A stretch of 64,000 bases of DNA from Okapia johnstoni (lineage: Eukaryota > Chordata > Mammalia > Artiodactyla > Giraffidae), in NCBI GenBank assembly GCA_024291935.2, contig CM044315.1, positions 58,068,385 to 58,132,384 on the forward strand, read 5' to 3'. Made by a program: the position numbers and the translations under genes. This document shows, piece by piece, positions 48,805 through 58,849 of this stretch; the first letter of the stretch is position 1, and the number at the start of each line of letters is the position of its first letter. Under the pieces are notes generated by a model. It saw only the letters and a program-made list of their open reading frames with translations. It made no database searches and was not told where the DNA came from.

Positions 48805-49006
48805 CCTGGTCTTATAAGTTACATTAATTATAACAGGATACCAACCTCTACCAGTGCTCACAAACTTCACTCCTACATGAGCCAACATGTCAGATGTGAT
48901 TCATACAGATTTCAGCTCAGCCTAAACCTTACATTATAATCATGACCACTAGTACCAGAGTAACTCCTACCAACTGCATGCCTTTTTCATTTTTGATCTC
49001 TAGTCT

Positions 49007-49310
49007 ACTGCTATTCAAAGTGTTGTCTTCCATCCGGCAGTATTGGTATCACCTTGCAGCTTGTTTGAAATACAGAATTTTCTGACCTCATCCCAAACCA
49101 AAGCTGCAGTTAACAAGATCACTCAGGTAATTTCTGTGGACACTAACGATTGAGAAGTATTAGTCTAGCCTTTCAAACATGGAGGAATCGTTAAATACAG
49201 ATCATGGGGCCCCACTGGCAGAGTTTTTGATTCTGTAGGTCTGGGCTGGGGCCTGATAATTTGCATGTCTGGTTAAGTCTCCAGGTGACACTGATGCTGT
49301 TGGCACAGGG
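49007..49310. mobile_element. MER5-like hAT elements (two diverged copies)
   Basis: Two segments, near 49007-49165 and 49166-49310, carry the 'gtggtctgcagcatcagcatcacc' type layout in diverged form (attggtatcaccttgcagct; ctccaggtgacactgatgct). They are short, non-autonomous and old. Confidence 0.5.
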
Positions 49311-49480
49311 ACCACCCTGCTCTAGCTGTGCCCCCACTGTAATCATGCTGGTCAACGCTGGCATCTGCTCCATGCTTCTTCTTGATTTGATGGATATGAT
49401 AGTAACACTCAACCTGGTGTTATGATCACCTAGATGAAACATGCCTATGGTTGAACTGTAGTTGAGTTTTGTTTTCAGAG

Positions 49481-49634
49481 CAGTGGTTTTTAACCCATCT
49501 GCATGTTAGCATTACTCAGGGAGCTTTAAACTAATTGGATTCAACTTTAATTAGTTTGGAGTAGGGCCCAGGCATTACTATTTTTAAGATTTCTCAGATG
49601 ATTCTGAGAAAAGCTCAGATTGAGAATCATTAAA
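49481..49634. mobile_element. MER5A-like hAT (Charlie) MITE
   Basis: The start cagtggtttttaacccatct and the end agattgagaatcatta form near-complementary termini. The inside has cattactcagggagctttaa and tagggcccaggcattac. Size and layout fit MER5A. Confidence 0.7.
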
Positions 49635-50105
49635 ATTCATAGGGCATCTTTCTCAGTTACTCCCAGAGACATCTTTTCCATGTTACTATTAGCTCGAGAT
49701 CTCTGCATTTTTCTTGTATAGATGGGAACTGATAAAGCTGATGGCCACAAACACCCAAAATTTGCTGGAAGGACATTCCTGGGATTACTTTACTGATAGG
49801 CAGAGACTTTTATAATCATTTGAAAATCCCTCTCAGTCTTTTGCCCTTCATTTGTCTATGGTCTTTAAGACTTGTCAGCAAACACCAAAGCTACTCTTCT
49901 TTGCAACTTTTCATAATTGGACCTTTTACAAAAGAGCCATACTCATTTTAACAAAAGTCTTTTTAAAAAATTACCTGGAACATAAGTTTTAAAAGAGAAA
50001 AAAAGTGATCTCTTCCATACTGGATTCTCAAGTGAAAATGGCAAATTTACCACTTATTAAGTGGTAAGAACTAGGAAACAAGTTAGGGGCAAGTAGACAT
50101 ATTAA

Positions 50106-50243
50106 GATGGAGAAGGAAATGGCAACCCACTCCAGTATTCTTGCCTGGAGAATCACTGGGACCAGGGAGCCTGGTGGGCTGCCGTCTATGGGGTCACACA
50201 GAGTCGGACACGACTGAAGCGATTTAGCAGCAGCAGCAGCAGC
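50106..50243 (+). mobile_element. Bov-A SINE unit with (AGC)n tail
   Basis: A single Bov-A unit ending in six AGC triplets. A perfect 11-base duplication agacatattaa lies at 50095-50105 and 50244-50254. Confidence 0.93.
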
Positions 50244-50699
50244 AGACATATTAAAAATACTTTTTCTTTAGATTAATAGGGGCTTCTCATTAGAAGAATT
50301 ACTTTCCTAAAAATAAATCCAAAAGAATATTCCTTTAAGAAGTATTTTTATAATAGAAGGATAAACTTGCATACAGGAAAGATAATGAAATATGAACAGA
50401 GAATATGATTACAGCCTATAATGAAATTTAATCAGTCAAATTCTGTCTTAATTCAATATACATGTCTTATACTCTGTGTGACATTAGCCTGGCATAGAGA
50501 TTAAGAAGATGGGGATTGTTTACCACTAATTTACTGAAAAAGAATCTTCTCTCTCACTGCCTGATGCTACCTGAGTCCCAAATAGCGTAACCTTCATAGT
50601 TGCTGCAGGAACCCACACTCACTGAAATGAGTAAAAAACCACAGACCATTTAAGGGGACTCATATGAAGGAGGGAGATAAAACTAAACTCTCATTAACA

Positions 50700-51450
50700 G
50701 GTGACTCCTAATGAAACACATTTAAGGGAGGAAACAGAGGAAACTCTAGAAAATCTCTCTCAAACAGGAGGAAAGGGGATTTAGAAAAAAAGACTTTTTA
50801 AATCAAGAACTGAGTAGAGAAATTAAAAATAGAATACAGATGAAGACTGAATCGATAATCTAGATGATCAAATAAAGACACAATCTTATAAAAATACCCC
50901 CCCACCACAAAATGAAAATCAGGTTAAAAAGAGACATGTAGGTACAGTTTTAGGATACTCAATATGAAAATATACATTTAATACATAAATCAGGAGAGCA
51001 AGAAACAGATGGCGAGGAAATTAAAGAATTATAAGAAAAAAGTGTCATTTAAGACAGACTTGAATTTTCAGATCTAGTGTTACCAAGTACTAGACTTATG
51101 GTAAAATTACTCAGTTTCAGACAGGGGAGAAAATAGCAGTTAATTACAAAGGAAAAGACAGCAAATGAGATTCATGTCTCATCTGTATCTCTGAGGCTAG
51201 AAAACACTAAAACCTTTCCAAACTTTAAACAGAATGGCAATCCAGGAATCTGCTATTTGGGTGAATCATCATTTATATTTGAGAACAAAACAGAGACAAG
51301 TTTTTGGACTTGAAAGACTTTGAATGTAATCTGCTTATTTATTCTCTCTGAGGAACCTACTTGGAGAAATATTTTTATCCAAATTTAAATTAAATATGAA
51401 TAAAATAAAGATCCAAACTGAGTGTCTTTATTACACAAAAATGAATTTGA
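50700..51450 (+). mobile_element. Possible old L1 5'-region relic
   Basis: Segments such as aggctagaaaacactaaaac, aatggcaatccaggaatctg and gagaacaaaacagagacaag resemble L1 5'-region text, but strongly decayed. Confidence 0.35.
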
Positions 51451-53084
51451 AATTTTCCCATAGTGCCTGAATGAAACTCTGGATTTCCATCTCAAAATGG
51501 CTGGTCTATAAAAACATAAAGCATTTCAGAGAATTACCAAGCAAGTGTTCCATAGGAGATTTCCAGTTGAGAAGAGGCAGCCTTAGCTCACCCACCATGC
51601 TTCCATCTGAACTGTGCCTTTCTCTGGTTTTCCTTTGTGTGCCAGCGCCGCCACTCGCATGGTCCATTCCAGGCCCACGCAACAGCCTTCCTTTGATTCC
51701 AGCCCATGCAGCACAAATCAAGGCCTTTACCTGTGTTCCCTTTAACTCAACTGCAACAGGATATAATTTCACAGGGGATTTTTCTCACTCTAAGACAAAA
51801 AGGGGGAGGGGAAGGGTTGAATCTTTTAAAAATCCACATAGCCCCAAACCAATACAACTTACAAATAACAGATTTATAATTTTATGCTAGTGAAGTCATC
51901 TACCAAATTTGTAACTCCAAGTCCAATTCCTCATATTTTTTGAGAACACAGTACTAAGAACACAAGTTTTATTCGTAGACTCTTATCCCCTCCATTCCTT
52001 CTTTCTACAGTTGGGAAAACTCTCCATAGATGTCTTGTATTTCTGTACGTTTGTGAGCAAAAGCACTGGCTGATCCTATCTTTTCTAGGACGTTTGTATA
52101 GCAGACAGCCTTGGAAGACAAAGCGCCCTCTTCTGAGCAAGAGCAGGAATATTACTGTCCATTGAAAAGATCTGTGTTCCGTAAACTCAAGGTTCCATTC
52201 CTGTAACAAAACTCAGTGTGTGTGCTGATGTCATCTGGCCTTCTGCTTACTGCCCTGTGGAACTGGGGCTCGGAGAATTAATGCAGAAGATACCACTCCT
52301 ATTGCTGTGTGTGATAAATAGTCCTTTGTCTCTGACCCAGGAGTCTCATGTCTTCCAAAAGAGACGAAATTGTATCAGGCCAACTTGTTACTTTGTAAGT
52401 AGGGTCAAATCTCTGACTTTTCACAGCTCTTCACACCTACTTGGAGGGAAGGAGCTTGGGGTAGAATGACAGAAACCTTGTTGCTTCTCTTAAACTGAGT
52501 GGTAAACTAAACAAAATTGTGGCTCATTCCTCAGTGACTAATAGAGGCACCTCTGAGCTTAGAGGGAACCTATTTTATAGCTATTTTATCTATCCTATAA
52601 GTCCACCTGCTTCTAGGTAGCAGGATTTATAATTTAGTTATACCTAAACTAAGTCCACAAAATTAATCCATATAATAAAATTTTAAGTAAAAAAGAGAAC
52701 AACATGAAAAGGGACTATGTAAGCTAAAAATGATGTGATTAATTGAGGACAGAGTTTGTGTAAAGTTAATTTTACAAGTACCTAGCACTTAGTTCAGTTT
52801 CTTTTTTATAAATTAAGTGCGCATTTACTAAAGGACCAATAAATAAATAAGTAAATAAAGCTGTCATCTCCCAGGAATTCCACCAAACTTTGCTTTCCTC
52901 TCATAAGCACTTTGAATCTTTAAGAGTATTTTGCAAAATTGGCATGTTTAAGACCTCCCCAAAGAATGTTAAAATGACCATAATTTGAGAAATTGAAGGG
53001 GAAAAAAAGGCACAGTACTAGTAATGGGAAAGGAGGAGCTATAAACATGGATGTAGAAGAAATTAAGGTAATTATGAGTACATT
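51451..53084. other. Gene-free intronic DNA with one signal-peptide-like frame
   Basis: At 51597 an ATG with context cccaccATGc opens 97 codons that start MLPSELCLSLVFLCVPAPPL, hydrophobic like a signal peptide. There is no family match by eye and no splice context, so it is probably chance. The rest (51900-53084) has no recognised feature. Confidence 0.35.
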
Positions 53085-53300
53085 GTTTCCCAGTGGCTCA
53101 GTGGGTAAAGAATCTGCCTGCAATGCAGGAGATACAGGAGACACAGGTTTGATTCCTGGGTCCAGAAGATCTCCTGGAGGAGGGCATGGCAACCCACTCC
53201 AGTATTCTTGCCTGAAGAATCCCATGGACAGAGGAGCCTGGCAGGCTACAGTCCATGTTGGATGCAAAGAGTCGGACATGACTGAAGCAACTGAGCACAC
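53085..53300 (+). mobile_element. Bov-tA SINE
   Basis: A head with duplicated gaga(t/c)acagga units and a full Bov-A body ending catgactgaagcaactgagc. Confidence 0.9.
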
Positions 53301-53399
53301 GTATAACTATGCCCCTTTGAAACATGAGTCTGGTAATGGATGATCTGGGAAGCTATAAGGTGAAAATAGAATTAACAACAAGAAGAAAACATAAATAAA

Positions 53400-54780
53400 T
53401 CAATAGCTAGAAAAATTTGAGAAAGCTGTCAGAAAACTATCTTTTACAAAAGCACCACCTTGAAGTTGTGTCAAGGGTGAGTTTCTTCAAAGAACTATTT
53501 AAATGGTTTCTGAGCATAGACAAAGATGAAATACTTCCAATTCTTCTCCTAAAGATAACTTTGATCCCCAAATCTGACCATGAGAATATAAAACCATTAC
53601 AGTATTTCACTTATAAATATAGATTTTTTAAAAATCTAAAATAAAATATTAACCATTTCATCGTCTGTTCTCAACTCAGGACCATATAAAGCAGTTTAAT
53701 ATTTCTCCATTTCATTCTGACCATTTTTGGTTATTAAAAGTTTGTGCAGTTTAGTGTTTTGATCCTACATATTAGTCAAGGCTTTCCCTTCCCCCATATG
53801 CAAGTCTAGTGACATTGGAGGACCTAAAATGAAAAGGGTATGGCCAGCAATTTGATTCTTTCTGTCCTGACCTGTAAGTGGGGGTGGGTATGGTCTTCCT
53901 CCAGCACATCTCCTCTTCTTCCCTCTTTTAATCTTTTTTTTTCCTTCTGTTAGGGGAACACAGTTGTGATAGAGCCAGCTCCCACCAATTCCTTAGAGCT
54001 GAGTGTTGAATTTGCAGGGATTTTGTGAGATCATTGTTAAATACAGTCATTATTTAAATTAAATATGTAAACTAAAAATTCAACGACAAAACAAATGCTG
54101 AAAACGCATCATTTCCTCATTATTTTCTGACATTTTATTGTTATCTATTTTTTTGAAGTCCTGTAGTTTACTTTTATTTCATCCAACAGAATGTTCTATT
54201 TGTGCAAGCGATCAGACACAGGATTCGAGCTGGGAGGGGGCAGGAAAAGGGAGGAAATAGCCACGTCCACTATCGCAGATGCGTCTTCCCAGAGCTACCG
54301 CGGGGGGTGGTGAGTGAGAGAGTCTGGAATTCATCACCTCCTCTTTCCTCCCTTCCTCCCTTCCTGACAGGTAGGTCTGTAGTACTACAGTTCATGGGTC
54401 ACAAAGAATTGGACACGGCTTAGCAACTAAACAATATATTCTGCAAATGTATATGAAAAAACACCTTTGTTAGATAAGGGTAAAAAAAATCATCTCCTTA
54501 ACAAGACAATCAACACCATTAGGGTGGAATACTTGACACATTGCCATTTAAATTAGAAATAGGATGCCCATTCTTACTAGTATACCTAGCTATCGTGGAA
54601 GTATTTGTCAATGATATTACATAAGAACATGAGATACAAATTTAAATGTTTTGAAGGAACAGATGAATTATTTTACAAAGATTAAATGATTGTTTATGGA
54701 AAATCCTATAGAGAATAAACTGAAGACTCACTGGAGGTTTTAAGATTTTAAGAAAGTTCAATGAAAATTTACCAAAACAA
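53400..54780 (+). mobile_element. Decayed L1 ORF2 relic
   Basis: A frame reads LLLKITLIPKSDHENIKPLQ near 53540-53610, equivalent to the conserved ITLIPKP block of L1 reverse transcriptase. Further L1-like text follows at 54440-54780 (ttaaattagaaataggatgc; aaaatcctatagagaataaa). It is full of stops and interrupted by other DNA, including a short Bov-A scrap at about 54368-54430. Confidence 0.6.
54368..54430 (+). mobile_element. Bov-A SINE scrap
   Basis: Only the last about 60 bases of a Bov-A unit remain (acagttcatgggtcacaaag, then cacggcttagcaac). Confidence 0.7.
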
Positions 54781-54784
54781 TGTA

Positions 54785-55700
54785 TACATTCAACAAATAC
54801 TTATTACACAGTACTATGTGCCAGTCCCTCTCCTGGGTGCTAGGAATACAACAGTGACCTAAACAAAGACCCTACCCTCAATTGACATTCTAGGATAAGG
54901 TGGGAAGATAGATAACAGACTAAATAAATAAATCAACATATAATGTAAATTTACTAGTGACAGATGCTAAGAAAAATACAGTAAATTAAAGGAATTAGGA
55001 TTGATAGGGATTACTTTAGATGGGAGGGGATGAAAAAAGACCTTTCTGGAAAGGTGAAAATTTGAGTAGAGACTTATGAAATATATCACTTATGATTTGA
55101 GTGAGTAAGCCTCTCAATACTTAGGGGAAGAATATTACAAGCAGAGGATAGAGCAAGGGCCAGGGTCCTGAAGTAGGAGCTCAAGTTCCTTTTCTTAAAC
55201 CAAACAGCCAAAAAACTCACTGTGCTTCTATGTTGAGGAGAGGGGTGAAGGGATGCACAGAGAGGCCTGGAGGGGCATTCAGTGGAAGCTCCTCTACTTA
55301 GAAATATAAGAATTGAGGAAAGTTTCTGTCTTGCAGTGAGAATTTTGAATTTTATTTCAGTGTGACAGGAAATGGTAGGAGGGAAATGACAATCTCATTT
55401 ATATGTTATGGATGTCACCATGGGTTGTATTGGGACCGTTGGGTGCAAGAGAGATAGCAGAGAGAGCAGACAGAAGAAGGCTAGGGATGTGGAGAAGTAG
55501 TTCAGATGAGACATGAAGGGGTCTTGGAACTAGGACAGAAGTGATGAGGAAAGAAGCTGTTTGATTTGGAATGTGTTTCAAAGAAAGATCCGGTGAGATT
55601 TGTTGAGATATCAGGAATGGGGAATGAGAGAAACAGAAGTCAAAGATGACTGCAGAATACACTTGAAATCTGAAAGAACTGGTATAGACCGTCTTATTTA
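54785..55700 (+). repeat. Ancient purine-rich interspersed repeat, family not assigned
   Basis: It starts tactatgtgccagtccctct and continues ttgacattctaggataagg, tgaaaatttgagtagagact, cagggtcctgaagtaggagc and tgagatatcaggaatgggga. This is the longest ordered match to the family at 6950-7860. Confidence 0.55.
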
Positions 55701-55789
55701 TGAAGCAGAAATAGAGTCACAGTGTAGAAAACAAATATATGGATACCAAGGTGGAAGGGGAGTGGGTGGGAAGAATTGAGAGATTGGGA

Positions 55790-56245
55790 TTGACATATAT
55801 ACACTATTGATCCTATGTATAACATAGATAACTAGTGAGAACATATAGTATAGCATATGGAACTCTACTCAATGGTCTTTGGTGACCTAAATGGGAAGCA
55901 AATCCAAAAAAAGAGTGGCTATACCTATATGTGGGCTTCCCCAGTGGCTCAGTGGTAAAGAATCTGCCTGAAATTCAGGAGACACAGGAGAAGAGGGTTC
56001 AATCACTCAGTTGGGAAGATCCCCTGGAGGAGGGCATGGCAACCCACTCCAGTATTCTTGTCGGGAAAAATCCCATGGACAGAGGAGCCTGGCGGGCTAC
56101 AGTCCATGGGGTCGCAAAGAGTCAGACACCCCTGAAGCAACTGAGCATACACACACAAGTATGTGTTTGGCTGATTCACTTTGCTGTACAATAGAAACTA
56201 ACACAAAACTGTAAAGCAACTATACTCCAATAAAAATTTTTAAAC
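55790..56245 (+). mobile_element. L1 3' UTR, split by a SINE
   Basis: It reads aacatagataactagtgaga, atggaactctactcaatggt and, after the SINE, ctgattcactttgctgtaca and aactatactccaataaaaat. It is the same L1 3' family as 3554-3783 but less decayed. Confidence 0.82.
55933..56158 (+). mobile_element. Bov-tA SINE nested in L1 3' UTR
   Basis: A full SINE with a CA-rich tail. It interrupts the L1 between tatacctatatgtg and tatgtgtttggctg. Confidence 0.92.
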
Positions 56246-56249
56246 AAAC

Positions 56250-57053
56250 AGAAACAAACTTGAGTGCATAATTTTGGCCTAACCCTCTAGTTGAATGGAA
56301 TTGAGAAAACCTGGATAAGAAAGAGATTGGAAAGGAAGTGAAAGCAAACATTTGGTTTTGAATATAAGTTTGAAATTCTCATAATACATCTAATTGCAGG
56401 AGTCATGAAGCAGCTGGATTCATAAATCTGGAATTCAGGGAAGAGTTTGGGGTCTGTATTAAAAATCTGGAGAATACCAATCTATAGATAATATTTAAAG
56501 GTGGAGGACTAGATGATATAAATCAAAGATGGGTGCCTGAGGTATAAGTCATAGTATTTAAAGGTCAGAAATACCATGAATTATATGGTAGTATTAACTT
56601 CCTTATATACCATCAATAGTCAAAGAATTTAGAGGAGAAAAGTTTTTGTTCACAGCAAATAGATGTCGTGATCCTATCTGGTATACTGTTCTGGAACCTG
56701 AACTGACCCTGAATCCATATCCCACTGCTTGACTAGAGTTGGCAGTGTTCCTAACATTTAATTTAACAAATTTTTAAGGTATTTTTCTAAAAGGGTCAAT
56801 ATAACTTGTGAACAGTAGTTTCCCGAGTGCCCTCAATCCTGTAACACTAGCAGTTTTCTCTATTTCTTTCTTACTAATATTTCCAGTTTCTGCTTAATCA
56901 GTTCCAGTCTTTTATACTGTACTATAATATATTAAAACAATAACATTCAGATCTATATAACTGGGACTTGACCACATTTCTTCAGATGTATTTTTTAAGT
57001 TATTTTATAAATTTTCTGATTATTTTAATTTAGATTAAATTTCTTTCTTTCAG
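56250..57053. other. Intronic DNA; the first part continues the purine-rich family
   Basis: 56280-56560 (ggaattcagggaagagtttg, tgcctgaggtataagtcata) looks like the tail part of the same old family. 56560-57020 holds nothing recognisable. It ends in the T/C-rich acceptor tract of the exon at 57054. Confidence 0.4.
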
Positions 57054-57166
57054 ATATGTCTCCTTCAAAAATATGCCTGAACCTAAAAAAAGTGATTTTC
57101 AAAACTCAAATTTAAGACCACCCTTTTTGCCAACAAATATAAAAACTCAGGAAATCAAGACAATAG
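57054..57166 (+). CDS. C1orf141: Third coding exon (exon 4) of the same gene; the gene continues downstream
   Basis: The acceptor is a long T/C tract, tttctttctttcag|ATATGTC. The 113-base exon first completes an Arg codon, then gives 37 codons (YVSFKNMPEPKKSDF..., PPFLPTNIKTQEIKTI) and ends one base into a codon at ATAG|gtaatg, a good donor. The segment is polar, rich in Lys, Pro and Asn, and probably disordered. All three frames of the spliced product were considered; only the phase-consistent one is open throughout. The 11.9-kb intron before it holds many SINEs, MER5-like elements and L1 relics. No convincing next exon was found between 57167 and 64000, so the C-terminal part probably lies outside the window. 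Function is unknown. Confidence 0.7.
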
Positions 57167-58415
57167 GTAATGTTTTGTGTAACATATTTGCCTCTCTTTT
57201 GATGTATTGAATGCTTTTATTTACTACTTTATTATTTATTATTTTGTCTTATAGTTCTTATAATTTGTCTTATAAGTTCTTACAATTTGATGCTTCTGTT
57301 GAAAGTATTTGCTTGAAAATGCTTGTGAAAGATTTCAGTGAGCTATCAAGAAGGATTTCCTAGGAGAAAGAGATGATAAATATCAGAATAGGCAATTTGT
57401 AAAATTCACAAAAAATTCATATTTTTATGTTTATTTTGCTAGAAAGAAAATCTTTGGATTTCCTTTCAACTCAATCCTGAATTTTCCTATTATTGTTTTT
57501 TAAAAAAATCACTCAAGTCTGGACATCTTGCTTAGTAGAAACTTACTTTATAGGGACTGTAAAAGAATTCACTTTCCTAAAAACTTAAGGAATCTGTAAG
57601 CTAGGAACCAGCATGATAGTTCCTCAGAGAATTTGGGTGTTTTAGGTCATCTTTGTTGTTCTTTCTCTGACACTGTCAGAAAAACGTCTAATTGTGTCAT
57701 TCTCATCAACACCCTTGACTGAGATGTTGTCCCATTTGCCTCATTTCTGTTACTCTTCATAATCTGATTCCTCAGAAGATTTGTTTACATATGCTGTCTC
57801 TGCTCCTTCAACTTTTGTTCAAGCTTCAACCTGCTGCAGTTTATTTTTTGCCTCTGCCATCCTACTGAAGCTACCCTGAATAAGGGTACCAATGATCTCC
57901 GTGTTGCTAAATCCAAAGGATTTTTGTTTTCGTTTTCTTCCACTTCTTAATACCAGTGTAGTTAGTTCTTAACTCCTTCCTTCTTAAAACTCTCTTTTTC
58001 TGCTATCTCATTCTTCTCAGTCTCTCTTCTTAATTTCTCTTCTCTATCCTTAAAGTACTGTATTTGCTGAGAGCTCAATCTTGAGCCTGCCTCTGTTTCT
58101 ACACTGTCTCCTCTTAGGTAATCTAATACAGTCTTACAGTTTAAAATACCACAGAAATACCATTAAATCCTTCATTTGTATCTCAGTCCAGACTAATCCT
58201 CTGAAGAGCAGATGCCTATACTGAACTGCATATTTGATATCTCCACTTAAACTTCTCACTACATCTTAAACCTAATATCCAGAGCTGGTCTCATGATTCC
58301 TTATCCCAACTGTCCTTGAAAACTTTCTCCCATTCCGCCTGCCCCTCAACAGCATTCCATTCTCAGTACTTTGGATCAAAGTGCACCAAGTGACTCCAGT
58401 CTAAAACCTAGATGC
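57167..58415. other. Intron or 3' flank, no further exon seen
   Basis: It starts with the gtaatg donor of the exon ending at 57166. No phase-1-compatible, splice-bounded open segment stood out. No repeat was assigned. Confidence 0.4.
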
Positions 58416-58417
58416 CA

Positions 58418-58610
58418 GGCCCACCCTGGTGGTTCAGTGGTTAAGACTTTGCCTTCCAATGCAGGGGGTGAAAGTTTGATACCTGGTCAGGAGCTAAGAT
58501 TCCACATGCCTCACAGCCAAAAAACCAAAGCATAAGACAGAAACAATGTTGTAACAAATTCAATAAATGCTTTTAAAAAATGATCCACATAAAAAATCTT
58601 TTAAAAATAA
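58418..58610 (+). mobile_element. CHR-type SINE
   Basis: It carries ccaccctggtggttcagtgg, box B-like tttgatacctggtcaggagc and ttccacatgcctcacagcca, with an A-rich tail. Confidence 0.8.
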
Positions 58611-58849
58611 ATAAAACAAAATAATAAAGCGTAGCAGCCATCCTTCATCTCCCCTTTCCTTCCTCTCCAAAGTTCAATACATCGACAAGTTCTTTTCATT
58701 CTAACTTATCTTGAATTAGTCTATTTTCACCATTTCTGTTATCACCACTCTAATCCAAGTCATCATTATTTTTGTGTGTCAACTATAGTAACTTGCTGAC
58801 AGGTATTTCTTCTTTCAGTCTTGCCCTCCTTCTAATCAATTTCCTTCTT

